This document shows, one piece after another, positions 1 through 13,700 of a stretch of DNA of 64,000 bases (positions are counted from its first letter, which is position 1; every line of letters starts with the position of its first letter). The stretch covers positions 131,715,004 through 131,779,003 of the forward strand of contig NC_055989.1 of assembly GCF_018446385.1 (NCBI RefSeq). Direction: 5' to 3'. The DNA comes from Zingiber officinale (lineage: Eukaryota > Streptophyta > Magnoliopsida > Zingiberales > Zingiberaceae). A model generated the notes under the pieces. The model saw nothing but the letters and a program-made list of their open reading frames with translations, did no database searches and was not told the DNA's origin. The translations under genes and the position numbers were made by a program.

Positions 1-137
1 CACAAACAAGATCTTTTTCTCATAGTTTAAGCTTTCAGAAATAGGTGACCATTGAATTGAACTTTTAACAAACCTAGACAGAAAAAAAAAACAAGAAAAA
101 AGAAAGATGGAATGGCAGTTCATAGATCAGTACTCAC

Positions 138-1201
138 AGGCACATGAGAGTCCCTGGCATTTCTCTTGGCATCAGTGGCAGAGAAGACAGTGTAGACGAG
201 GATGAAGGTGCCGACAATCTCAGCCCCTAGGCCATCCCCTTTGGTGTAGCCAACCGCCACCACGTTTGCGCCCCCTCCATTGCTCTCATACACCCCCTTC
301 TGAAATCCCTTCACAACCCCTGCCCCACAGATGGCCCCCAAGCACTGCATCACCATGTAGAACACTGCCCTAGTGAAGGACAACTTCCTTGCCAAGAACA
401 GCCCAAAGGTCACTGCTGGATTTATATGCCCACCTAAAAACACAAGTCATGTTGATTCACATCTCAGTTTACCAAAAAAGAGCATTTCGAATTCATTTCT
501 GAAACTTTGATCTTTTAACATGAATCATAAATTTTCAAACAGGATGGTATCAAACTTTTCAAAGAAGATTGAACTGAGCTGAAACTAAGTTAATACTAAT
601 TCAAACTGAACTGAAACTAATTTTCTTTGTGCCAACATAAACATTGAATCAAACAGATTAGGGCAAAGATCATGTCCCCCAAAGAGATTTTTTTACTAAA
701 AACACTGAACAAAATCTAAATTTTGAGTACAAATTTTCAAACTGGATTGAATGAAAATTTTCAACGGAGATTTGAACTGAACTGATACCCTTATTCGTGC
801 CAGTATAAACATGGAATCAAACAGAAAGACCTTGTTTCGTCAAATTTAACTCCAAAAAGAAGATTTTTCTAATTACCTGAAATTCCTGCAGTGCAGTAGA
901 CTAGGGCAAAGATCATGCCCCCGAAGGCCCAGGCGATGCCCTGGATGCCGACGGTGGAGCACCTGGAGCTGGACTTGACGACGCCCATGACGGTGAGCAC
1001 GGTGATGTAGAGGAAGAGGAAGGTGGCCATGAACTCCGCGATCCCCGCCCGGTAGAAGGACCAGGAACTGAGCTCCCCAGGCTCGAAAAACGGCGCGGGG
1101 GGTTGCTCCTTGTAGTCCTTGTCCTGCGCCGCGGTGCCGATCGGCTGCCTCTCCGAGAACCTGTTCGCCCCAACCCTCACATCCTCCTCCTTCCCCTCCA
1201 T
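138..1201 (-). CDS. PIP1: PIP1-type plasma membrane aquaporin, 5' two exons only
   Basis: This is a plasma-membrane water channel of the MIP family, PIP1 subgroup. Two exons are visible: 877-1201 (start ATG at 1201) and 138-433. They are joined at a glycine codon (TCA G|GT GGG CAT) by GT-AG sites, giving 207 codons of the usual ~288. The rest lies beyond position 1, and 1-137 is intron. The N-terminus [20 protein letters not shown] is the long PIP1 type; PIP2 proteins are shorter there. The first membrane helix is at about residues 50-75, and the first NPA box (HINPAV) is at the start of exon 2. The window ends this gene at DSHVP, before the second NPA box. The 5' in-frame extension to 1309 is leader, because the family start matches the ATG at 1201. 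Family assignment is secure; the exact paralogue is not. Confidence 0.95.
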
Positions 1202-1280
1202 TTCCAACCTCTCTCTCCTATCTTTGAACAGAGCAAAGTAAAGTTGGCTTGGCGAGTGAGGAAGAAGGCAAGGTGGTGCT

Positions 1281-1290
1281 CTTTTATCGT
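1281..1290 (-). promoter_or_regulatory. TATA-like box of the PIP1 gene
   Basis: The minus strand reads ACGATAAAAG about 80 bases upstream of the PIP1 start codon at 1201. A start of transcription about 30 bases further on would leave a leader of roughly 50 bases. This rests on position and sequence only. Confidence 0.35.
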
Positions 1291-1309
1291 GTGAAAAAAA
1301 GGAAAACAA

Positions 1310-4217
1310 AAATATAATAATAATAATAATAATAACAAATTAATGAAATTGCTTTTTTTTTTTCAAAATTATACTCAAAACTTTTAAATACGTTTTTGCA
1401 ATAGTACGATTTTATATTAATAAATACGTTTTTTTCAAGAAAATAGAAAAATATTTAGTCAAGTTCAAAATGAAATAATAAATTATAAATTAATTTGTAT
1501 GATTAATAAAAAATTAAAAAAATTACAAATATTATCAAGTGTCATATTAGATATCCACCACAAGTCTAATATTAATAGAAGGTAAATGTACGTACTCCTA
1601 ATCTTAAATGGTGGAAGTTAAAGAATGAAAAATAAAATATATTTAAAGAAAAAATAAGAGAACAAAAGAAATACACAATGATTTAAATAGTACATTAAAA
1701 TTAAAAATAATAGTTAATAGTGTACTCGATGAGTCAACTAGTCATGTGTCACCAAGTAAACAATCTTGATGGTGAAATAAAAAGGTACAGAAAAAAGTGA
1801 AAGAAAAAGTGAACAACCATCTATAAGGTATTATACACTTATAAGAATGAGAAAAACTTTAAAAATATATATATAGTAGTCAAGAACGATGTTAAGAAAA
1901 TAGTAAATGAAACAAAAAAATGAAACTATGAAAGTTTATATTGAAAATTGGATATAAAAGAAAAAGAAAAGATATTTATATAATAGTTAAAGAAAGAGAG
2001 AGAGGAATACAAGGAATTTTATTTAAATAAAATATAATAAAGATAAATACAATAGGTTACTATTAATGATGAGAAAATAAAAGAGTGATGAAAAAAATAT
2101 TTTTATCAACTTTTTAATAAAAATTTAGATGAACAGCGTAATTTAAGATAGTTTTAGTAGGTAAAATGAATATAGAAATTTAAATTTTTATCATAAAATT
2201 TAAATTTTCAAAATAAAATAAATTTTAAATGGGATGTAAAATGAAAAAATATTTGGACCTGATGATATTCTAATAGATGTATGAAAATGTATAGAAAAAT
2301 AATATATTGAACAACCTATAAAGTTATTCAATTTGATATTGAAAATTAAAAAAATATATGATTAGTGGAAGGTAAGTATTATAGTTATCTTATATGAAAT
2401 TTAAAAAAAAATTAAGGAAAGAGATTATTGAAAATTAATTTAAATTTATGCTTAAGGTAAAGCTATACCCAAATTAAATCTTTTTCCCCTGATGAAAAGA
2501 TACAAAGATGAATCATGTTAGAAGAAAAAGAGTCAATCAAAACAAGGACAAAAATGATGTATACTTAGCGTAAAAATTTAAAAAATATATATTAAGGTAT
2601 ATAATTGAGAGATTAAAAAAATATGAAATCATTTTAATTTCTATGAAAGGATAGAATTCAAACTTAAGGTGTGATCTATTATTGGCTTAGTCAGATTCAC
2701 GTAAAATGGATTACCTAGGCACCACATGAACTTGAGATAAAGACAAGAAAAACAAAGGTGTAATTCGGTAAAATGATCATTTTTATTTGAAAAAAAAAAG
2801 AGAAAAATATTCATGCGGATGATGTGAGAGATAAGACAAGAGTTTTAGATTCCCTCATGGCTCATGGGTAGATTTGGACATCTAACACTACAAACGTTGA
2901 CTTGTTCAATTACATCCGACACCTAATTCAAACCGCCCCACTTAAAACTTGTCGGTTCTTTTACCAATAGAGAGAGTGTAGATTTTTGTTTGTTTGGAAA
3001 AAATTCATTTCATATCTTTAAAATTTACATTTTTTCAAAATGCTACGAAAATCTTAAGTTATTAGAATAGCATTTTAGGACGGAAAATTATCATGGGATT
3101 GAAACTTTAGAAAAAATATTTTAAGGTGTTTTTAAAATAAATGTAAAACTTTAGTGGAGCATGCGCGAAATGATGACTTGCATTGTTCTATCTTTGTCGT
3201 AAAGCAACCTAGTGATATGTTTCATAATTTATTTAAAAGTCCCCTTGTACCCGATCCTAAAAGATCTTCTCCATCAAACACAATAAATCCGTCGTTTTCC
3301 AATTTATATAAAAAAAAAATATTCTACAATACGATCCTCTCATAATTAATGGGGTAAATTAGATATATATAATACCAACTAAATAAATAAAAAAAATATA
3401 TAGAAAATTTTAAAAAGATCAACAAACCCATTGTTCTTTCTCGTGCCGTCATCATCGTGCTCAATCACTTATTAACCTAGATTTTATTTATGTATTAAAC
3501 TTTTAAACAGAAAGTCGGCAATTGAGGTGAACATTTTGCGAAATAAATAATATCGTTTTAGCTTTGTTTTATGCTTGTGGATTTTGTGAAGTAGTATAAA
3601 GGAAATAGGAAACCCACCGTCCAAAATAAGAATAGCAATTGACAATGGCATGCCCTTCATAAAATAAAATAAAAATAATAAATACTAAATGGATCAAATT
3701 TAAAATCACCGTCTGGCCAATGGGCAGTTGACGGGTGTAAGGTTTGTAATTGTCATGGGAATAATAATTTGGAAGGAAGCCGTTGGATTTTTGTTTTCAG
3801 GGAATTACGAACTTGGAAGGCTGTCGTTTGGTCATTTCGTTTGAAGAATATATAAATTCGGGGGCCGAGGTTTACTCTCTTATAATTTTTTTTTTTAAAA
3901 AAAAATATTAATCATCTTAAATAATTTACCCTTCAAAGAAAATTGATATAATTTACTCTTCTCTAATTATAGATTATTCCCTGAGAATTCGATCCCACTT
4001 CTCTTGTGATAATTTATCATCCACATACTACCTTAGTTATGCCCGTTGGAGGCATATGATCTATTCAATCTAGCCAACCACATTATTGGATAGTTATGAT
4101 AACATGAAAGAGTGGTGCATAGTTAAAGCACTAAATAATAATAATAATAATAATAGGTCAAAAATCGAATTCTAAATTAACATGGATTAATCAAATGAAA
4201 TGAACACCTAAATTATT

Positions 4218-4277
<60 letters not shown>

Positions 4278-4733
4278 ATAGGATGAAATGACAAAAAATA
4301 CAAGTAAATAAGCAAATGTAAACCACAGTAAACATGGATTTGTAGGCTTCCTTTTATTCAATTCCAAACACCTTTGAACTGACAGAATTTGAGTCTGAAT
4401 ACTGGAAGAAACAAAAAAAAAAAACTTAGACACTTAGAAGAAAATTACAAGTGAGAAAGCCTTGTGAATGAAAACAACAGAAATTGACTTTAGAGGGAGC
4501 AAATTGCCTAACAAAACGGGCAGCCCAGTACTTGCCGCTCCCGCTAATCCGGAATAGCGAAAAAGGATAGGACCACATTGGCTCAGGTTAAAGCCCAATG
4601 AATGAAGAAAAACTTGGGGTTTTCTGGGTTCTCCCCTTTTCTTTAGATTTACAATTGGGAAATTTCCCAATGAAAAACTATCATCTATACATTTGTTGAA
4701 AATTCTGCTCCTGTGAAATCTGATGTATGATAA
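1310..4733. other. AT-rich intergenic DNA with simple repeats
   Basis: I see no gene here. The stretch lies between the PIP1 promoter and the 3' end of KEA. It holds simple repeats: an AAT run near 1313-1336, an ATA run near 4134-4156, and a long TA run at 4221-4274. The open frames over the TA run are repeat artefacts. The last few hundred bases before 4734 probably include the KEA 3' untranslated region. Confidence 0.6.
4221..4274. repeat. (TA)n microsatellite
   Basis: An uninterrupted run of TA dinucleotides about 54 bases long lies in intergenic DNA. It is likely to vary in length between individuals. Confidence 0.95.
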
Positions 4734-7700
4734 CTATATTGCTAATGCTCCTTCGATAACTTCATTCTCGTCGGAATCAGAACTTGGAGGCTTCGGCTTG
4801 GACAAAGCCCGTGAAAATCCATATCCAAGAGAGTTTCCGTTTGCTTCAAGTAACTACAAGCAAAAACAAAAGAAAAGAAAGGGGTGAAGCTCACAACCTT
4901 CCTGAAGCATAAGAAATGAGTCAGTTCTCACGTTTGAACATATTTTCTATTATAGCAACAATGATATCAAAGTATACCTTATGATTTACTTGTTAAAACC
5001 TACAAATAGAAAAAGCTACAAGCAATTATGAAGATGGCGTTTGTTGGGTCTTATAAAGCGCCAGATGAGAATTTGAGGCCTTGATTGGATGACAAATTCT
5101 AATTTAGTGCCAAAAGGGAAATTATGAGATATAACAAGAGTTTATGAGGTTTAAATAAGTGGACTAAGATTAGCCAGCATTCTGAACTCCTACATTCAAC
5201 TGGTTTGCTACTCAAGCAGAAATTTCTGAACAATATTTTTGCAGATTGTTAAATTTATATGGATATTAAGAGGTTGCAGGTATTTTCTGACCATATTGAG
5301 GGGTATGATTTTAATGTGAATCAAGCAATCTCACCAGGAATCTCTAGGAGGAATATAAAAATTTACTTCAGCATATAACTGAGTGATTAAAAAAAAAACT
5401 GACAGACCAGCTAACACAGTGCAAAAATTTCTTGCATCTTACCTCAGTAAGCTCTGCGAGATGACGAGATCTAAACTCATTGATTGTGGCAGCAATCTCT
5501 GATGTTGGCAATTTGGCCTGAGAGGAAACACAAGTTCACTGTTAATACTGCAGCCAGCCAGTTTTTTATTGAACCTAAGTACCAATTGTTTGGAGTTATG
5601 AATGTTAAATCATAATGCACCAATTCACCTGTTCAAGAACAGCAGCTGCTAATTGAAGACTAGGTTCCAAAGTCTCTGGTACAACCTTACAATTCATAAC
5701 ACAACACATGGTTAGAAAGGCAGGAGGATCTTCTTCCATGAAAAATATAATATATATCTATCAAAGAAATTGTTCAAGGAAAAACAATAATGGTCAACAT
5801 GTTTTGTATATTTTACCATGACTTGCAAAAGGAAAGGTGTAAATTATATGATCACTTACCGCACTTGCACCAGCCTTCTCTAAGTTAATGCCATGATCAA
5901 CATCATGGGCTCGAACAAATGTCTTAACATTTGGAAAATATTTGCTCAGAGCCCAAACTGTTCTATAATTTGCACCAGGAGTATCTAAAGCTATTGCAGC
6001 AGCACAAGCTCTCTCGGCCCCTACTTTATGAAGAACCTAATGTTTCATACTTCAAAAATGTCAATTTATTACGTACGACATGATCAAAAACACATGAAGG
6101 AATAACTCTAACCTCTTTGCTTCCTGCATCACCAAAATATACAGGAAGGCCAAGTGCCCGACCAACAGCTACCCGATCACTGATAATACAAACTAGAAGG
6201 TTAAAACATTAAACATGGCAAAAATTACATGATGAAATGAAGTGCAAGGGAAATTTACCTTCTGACATCAAGAGCAACGAATGGTATTAACCGCTCAGAA
6301 AGAAGTTGGGCTATGATCTAAATGGTGAAAAAGGAAAAAAAGTGAGTTTAAACATTCTACATTTAGATCCAAACAAATACTTGATGATTCAAGAATCCAT
6401 AAGCTTCATGGCAAATAAGTTAAATAGAGCGCAACGAGAATACCTGCCCAATACGTCCAAATCCACAAATGATTATATGGTCTTGCAAATCATCAGTCTA
6501 TACAAGATAAAGATGACAACCGAGATTAAAGTTGGACTGGTACATAATAAATGCAACTAGAAAAGGAAATAGCAAGATTTTATAAACGATGGCATCTAGT
6601 TTACTTCAAGACCTCAAGTACAGGGGAGAGAAAGAGCTAATCAGTTTCTAACAGTAAGGTTCTAAGCTATAATCATTCTTAGTCAAGAATGACTACGGTT
6701 TTCCCTCTTAATAGAGTTGATACGGCATATATCAAGGGAAAGAATGACTGTAGTTTTCCCTCTTGAATACATGTCTTTTTCCAACCACATGATTCATTGT
6801 TCCAAATCCACGTAAGGCAGCAGATTGAAAGAGGTTGAAGATAGATACCATAATGCCACTTCATGACTATTAATAAAATACAAGACATACAATATTTTAA
6901 CTGTGGCCAGTATTTGGAGGAAAAAATGGATATGCAATGGCCATGAAAAAGGAATAACCTGCAAATATCACAGATTAAAAACGTTTTACCTCAGATTCAA
7001 CAGGCAACAGACTTCTGACATCATGCTGCTCAAATCTAGAAGCAAGCAACTGGCCTCCAGCAGCCAGCCACGGTGTAAGAGCCATTGAAATACCAACAAC
7101 TAGAAACAGTAAGGATGAAAGTTGAGAAGATAAGATGCCCTGAAAAAAAAAAGGAAAGATTAAGTTTCATCTAGCAGTCAAAATTGTGATATTGTGCAAG
7201 GGGATAACCTTTTTCTTCTGAAAAGGGCATAATTATCTTATTTGATGGAGTCAATGCAAAATGGCATGTATGAAACTACTGCAACATAAACAAAAACTCA
7301 TTTAATGGAATGTGTCCATGTCAAGGCTACTAATGTTGGTTGGACTAGTTTCAGCCAACCCATCTTTACTAGGTTCAAGGACCAGTACTAGAATGCATTA
7401 TTTGTTATTAATCCCTAATCTACTTTATAGGTGGAACAGTTGGCATACAATCTGCTATATAGATAAAGATACCACAAGTGGCAAGTTCTCCTATAGGAAT
7501 TTATGCAGTATTTAAAACCTAAATCCAGATTCCAGAAAGAGTAAAATAAGTCAGTAAATCTATTGAGAAAATAATGGAACAGGGAAGCTGTCAATAGATC
7601 ACCTGGTTTACAGCTTCGCCAAAGGCAACAAATGCAAATTCTCCACCAGGAGCAAGTAAAAGAGCAACCCTTATTGCTGCTATTGTTGAAATGCCAAATA

Positions 7701-10700
7701 ACCTACCTAATAGAGCAACCACCAGAGTCTTTCCAGCAATTAAAAGAGCCAACGCCCCCATAATAACTGGAAAATTTGCAAGAAGAAGCTTCGGATCAAT
7801 AGACATACCAACCTGAAAAGACGTAGATGGTAAGAGAGGGCATGAAGATTGAAAGGATTATATTTTCAAGGATCGCGAAGGATCTCTAGCAAACTTCTAT
7901 AATACAATATAGAAACATCTTTGCAAAAATAGTTCAAAATACAATGCACCTATTTAAATTATTAGTTTCATCATCATCAAGAAATTTTTGACCCAACTTT
8001 TTGAGTTCAGCTGCATGAATTATATCCCTTGATTAGTCTTGTGAAAATTAAGATTAACATGATGCACGATTTGAGTAGAAATGATATGTACAACTTTTCA
8101 TTGCATTTCTTGGTCATCCTTAGTGGCATAAAATGTATATAGAAACAATATCTCTACACACCATGACCACCATTCGTCTATTCACCAAATAGCCTAAATG
8201 CATACAGAAACGATATCTCCACATGCCACGACTACCATTCATCCATCACCAATTGCCTTCTATGTGGCTCGGATTTTCAAAAAAGTAGTTGGCTTTGTTC
8301 AGTTTCAAGTCAAGAATACAACAAAAGATCAGCTAGACAGAGTTCAGAGACTTGATGTTAGAGAGTTTAAGTAACCCTTTCTAGATGTTAATCCATTTTG
8401 CTGAACTTCTTTCCCATTCTGTGCAATAGCATTTCTTCAAAGAAGTCAATAGCTTGAGATTAATTTGCAAAAGTTGTGCTTTCTTACTTGAGCTGTCAAA
8501 TCTGAGCTGCCAACTTTCAAAGTGATTTACAGGCCTAGGAAAGGAGAAGTCTTACTCTTTCATCACTTATCAACCAAATTTTTAGGGTAGTTTTGAACTA
8601 GTTAAGGGGAGTAGTATTTTTTTTTTCCTCTTTCAGATCACTTATTGAACAAGGAAATTGACAATGTGCATCCTTCATTTAATCAAACTCTACTGGACAA
8701 TTGTGCATGCTGCCGAATGCCATGCCAACTCTGTTTTTGATGTACCACAATATGCCCATGAATGCCTATCAAAGGCATGCCATAGCCCACTTTCTACATT
8801 GACCCTTAATTTCATTCACTTGCAAAATAAATTTTGAAAGATGAGAACTGATATACTTACTGTCATGAAAAAGAGGCCTAACAGAAGGCCACGATAAGGA
8901 GCAATATCTGACTCAACCTGTAAGGAAAACTCAGTCTCTGCTAGGAGGAGACCCGCTAGAAAAGCTCCCAACGCCATAGAAAGTCCAGCCTGTACAGGAA
9001 ATTTCATTTGTCATCATTTCAAAATCCAAAGGTATGTTGGAAATCATGATAAACAGCTGTGCATACCCGTGCTGTAAGAAGACTTGTTCCTAGGATAACA
9101 AGGAGTGTATTTGCAGAAAATATCTCAGCATTTTGGTTTTCTGCAATTTGCTTATAAATTGGCCGAAGAAGCTGCCAGTTCATAGAAAAGACAATAAGTA
9201 CCAACGCTGACACTAAAGAATATTTATGCTAGAAGTACAATCCCTATATCCAATGAAAATTTAAAAAAAAATGGTATGGACTTTCAGAATGAGCATAGAA
9301 AAAATTGGTGATCCTATTTCATGGAATTGAATAAAAAATTGAGAGAGAAGACAAAAATTGATGGTTAAATCACTTAATTCATTGCAAATTTATTGTTTAG
9401 GCTCCATATACACTGATACCTTCTACTCCAATTGATTCCAGCTGTGCGACTACAGAATCTATTGATCTCTAAGAAGAATTTTAAACTGTTAACTTATTTT
9501 TTTCTCATTCTCATTTAATGGAGCTACATGTAATTACTCCCATATAATAGTACTTTTTATTTAATCCTTTTTAATGACACCATAGCATAGTGCTAACAAA
9601 AGATACTATTAAATGCAAAAATAAGCAGGCTAGAGAATATGATAACTTTACTTGGCTTAGGAAGATGGCACCCAAAAGAAAGGTCGTAATATGTTTGTTG
9701 GTCATCTATTATACAATACACTATCAATTTGATTATTATAAGATAAACTATACCAGGCGTCCTCCAGCAATTATGGCAGTAATAGCAACTATTGCTTTTA
9801 CAGCAGCCAACCCAAGCGCCTCTGCTATTGCTTGTAATCCCATCTATGAAAAGAAACAATAATCACAAAGATTGTACAAAAACTGCAAACAAAACATATC
9901 GACAACAAACTGCCTTATGATATTTGAAGGGCATAGAATTCCCTCAAGTAATAATAAATACAAGGGGTTTGGGGCTAAGAATCACTTGTGATGCAATAAT
10001 AACTCAAAACAGAAGTTGGATAAGCATATCATGTAAGGGCACAAACAATAATAAAGGAAATTCATGTCATTTGCTTGCAGATGACTAGCAAGATGGTCCA
10101 GAACAGGCAAAGAAAACCAAAGTTACACTGTCATAACAAACTTCACACTAAATGTATGTCCACAAGATTTGGCAAAACAACACAAAGAAGATTGGTAGTA
10201 ATTTCTCTACAAAGTGATTGTACAAACTCTTGTTAGCCAATACTTGCAGATGATGTCAGTAACGAACAGAAGAAGGGCCTCACGATAATTTTCAACCCTT
10301 CAAATGCAACTATAATTAGTTTTAGACTACTGGACACCAGTATAAACTGTTGGTGCAACATTCCTCAGGTCAAGGTTGACCTAGTTGACCAAGCTTGAGT
10401 CTTGGTTTGGATTTCGATGTTTGACAATGCAAGGGATTGAAGAAGAGTCAAGTAGGTCAAGGATGACCGGATACTTGACCAGGAGAAAAATCCTGGTGAG
10501 TGAAGCCAGGTGAAAGACCTAGTGAGTGAAGCTAGGCAGGAGAAAAATCCTGGTGAGTGAAGCCAGGTGAAAGACCTAGTGAATGAAGCTAGGCAATTGG
10601 GAAAGTCCTGGTGAGTGAAGCCAGGCATGAGAAATCCAGATGGGTCAAGGTTGACCAGACATCTGGTGAGAGTCCAAGTAGGTCATAGGGATTGACCGGA

Positions 10701-13700
10701 TACTTGGCACATGGAAGAAAAGTCCAAGTAGGTCAGAGGGATTGACCGGATACTTGGCAAGAAGAGAAAAGTCCAAGTGGGTCAAAGGGATTGACCAGAC
10801 ACTTGGTGAGAGAGTCCTAGCTGGTCAAAGGTGACCGGATGCTAGGTCTTATGTACCAACAAGTCATGATTGACTGGATGTTGGTTTAGGAGGCTTTGGA
10901 CTTGCTTTTGGGCAAAAACCAAGATCTGGATTGATCAGCAGATTGATCCAGCAGATCTGGATTGATCAGCGGATTGATCCAGCAGATCTGGATTGATCAG
11001 CGCATTGATCCAGCAGATCTGGATCGATCAGTCGATCGATTGGATCATGCCCAATCGATCAGTTGATCGATCGGGGGAGTCCCCATGAGCCGAACCCCTT
11101 TGGATCGATCCGTGGATCGATCCAGAGGTCCCAATCGATCAGTGGATCGATTGGGACGCTGCTACTTCGCGCGATAAGCGCTGGATCGATCCGTGGATCG
11201 ATCCAGAAGTTTTTCCAGAGCACAGAGGCGCTCTGGATCGATCCGTGGATCGATCCAAAGCCTCCCCGATCGATTGGGAGCATTCCAATCGATCGGGATT
11301 CGACCGTTAGCGTCGATTTAAGCCGCAGGCGCTCATTTCCTTCGGCAGAACTTCACCGATTCACTCCAGATCTCTCGCCAACTCCTCCACAGCGCTCTCA
11401 AAGATCAGATCGCCAGTTCTTGAAGGATCTTGGAAGCTTTCCAAGTCAAGAGGCGGATCAAAGGCAAGAAGAGAAGCTAGGGTTAGGGCTTTCTGTACTC
11501 ATTGTAAGCTTTGCGCTTGTATTTTGTTTCCCTTTCCCTTCTTCTTGTACTGAGAGTCTTGTAGGGCTTCTCCGCCCTCGGTAGTTACCGAAAAGGAGTG
11601 TTTTCATAGTGGAGGGTGCGTGCGTGGTGTGGATCCTTGGATTAGTCACCTCTTGTGAGGTGGATACCAAGTAAACCAACCGTGTTAGCGTTGTGTGATT
11701 TGTTTCTGTATTTTCCGCTGCATATCCTTCAAGAAACAAGCAACGGCGAGCAACGAGCACCCCCCTCTAGCTACTTTTGGTCCTAACAAGTGGTATCAGA
11801 GCGAGGCCGCTCTTCACCGGAATCATCGCCGGAAGGGTCAAGCATAACAAGAAGAGCTAGAGGGTGAAGAAGTTGAAGCAAAATCATCAAAAGTCAAAGA
11901 TTTCAAGAAGCTTAACTTCAAGATGCAATTCCAAGATGGACTTGGATTTGACACAAGGGTGGCTCCACCATACACTTCCACGAGTTTCGATTCTTGGAAA
12001 TCAAGAATCGAAAATTTCTTGATGATGGAGATAGAGCAATGGTTTGCTCTCATGGAAGGATTTGAAGCTCCAACAAACTCCAAGGGCAAGCCTCTCAAGA
12101 AAAGCAAATGGAGTCAAGAGCAAGTTCAAAGGAGCAAGGCAAACGATAAAGTGACCAAGCTTTTGGTCAACTTATTGCCAAGCAATATTTTGGCTCAAGT
12201 TGGAGAATTCAAGGATGCCAAGGAGCTTTGGAGCAAGTTGGCATTAATCCATGAGATCCCCTCCACTGTACCGAATCAAGAGGAATCCAAAGAGGGCGAC
12301 TCAATGGATCAAGATCAAGAGGAGGACTCCGAAGTTGAGAGATGCTCAACTTCCGAAGAAGAAGTCCAAGAGGAAGCTTCATCCTCAAAGGAGTGCAATC
12401 AAAAGAGCAAGGAAGTAGTATATTCCTTGTTTCATGTACAAGAGGATGAAGAAGAAGGAGAAGCCTCCACCTCTAGGATTGAGGGGGAGCAATCTTCATT
12501 GACACCGGATCAAGAAGAAGGAGAATCCTCCACATCCGGGTCAAGAGAAGAAGAGGATGAAGAAGCGTCCACCTCCACAAGTCAAGCAAAATCAAATGGA
12601 GGAGTATCAAGTTTGGATCAAGAGGAAGCTTCTACCTCCGGATCCAAAGGAAAGATGTCACCCCTACAAGCAAAGGTATAAATATTTTAATTAATAATAA
12701 AAATCATATTATATGCTTTGAATGTAGGGAACATGGGCACTACAAGAGCAAGTGCCCTAAATTGGCCAAGAAGAAGGGCCAAGTGGCACAAAAGGGCAAG
12801 GTGAAGCCCAAGGAGATCATCCCCAACACAAAGAAGAGCAAGGAGCATATTATATGCTTCTCTTGCAATCAAAAGGGGCATTACCGAAGTCAATGCCCCA
12901 AGGGGAAGAAGATGGTCAAGGCTCAAGGAGGCACTAGTCAAGGGGGAGCCTCCAAGGTAAAGAAGAAGGTATCTTTTATTGAGCCTATTCCCTTGCAAAA
13001 TGGTAAAAAGCATGCGAGGTCAAATTTTTATCATTTTAATGCAATTTATCATAAGAATAGAAAGCATGAGGGCTTTAAGGAAAAGCATGTGGCCCTACAT
13101 GCCAAAACTACACCTAAGGTTAGGAATGTAGGTAAAAATCTAGGCAATAACTCTAAGGATTTTAGATACAAGCCTAGAAACAAAAATGCTCATGAACCAA
13201 ACACTAAGGATTTAATGATAGAAAATCAAGTCTTGAGGTCAAGACTTGATAAAATGGAAAAGACCCTAAAAAGGATGGAAAATATCCTAAAAGGGCAAAA
13301 TGAGCAACACCTAGGGCTAGGAAAATCAAAGTCATCCAATGGTCATAGAGGTTTGGGATACAAACCAAAGGCTAAGAAGGATATGCCCTCTTACCATAGA
13401 GTTCCATATAGTTATGGAACAAACCCTAGGTCTAGTGGTCAAGCCAAGAATACTAGGGAAGTCATCCCTAAGAGTATTTTTGCAATTAATGTGACTAAGA
13501 CTTCTAAGAAGTCTAAGAAAGTCACTAACAAGGTCACAAGGGAGGCTATCCCTAGAGTTGACCAAGAAAATGTGACCAAGGCTTCTAAGAAGCCAAACAA
13601 GGTCACTAGGAAGGTATCTAGGGAAGTTATCCCTAGTGAATACCTAGAGCATCCAAGGAGCACCAATAGGTGTTGGGTTCCTAGGAGCATCTTCTCTACC

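Noticed and set aside
4191-4433. Open frame with a long Tyr-Ile repeat
   Set aside because: It is the translation of the TA microsatellite.
9590-9862. Open frames on both strands around 9600-9860
   Set aside because: The minus-strand one overlaps KEA exon 9 in the wrong frame and the plus-strand one is its mirror; only exon 9754-9843 is coding.
10920-11305. Regular palindromic repeats that could suggest a CRISPR array
   Set aside because: There are no constant-length repeats with unique spacers, the repeats lie in plant LTRs, and the DNA is nuclear.
11063-11584. Open frame of 173 codons in the left LTR
   Set aside because: It is a translation of the palindrome array (IDRWIDP-like repeats) and continues into non-coding LTR.
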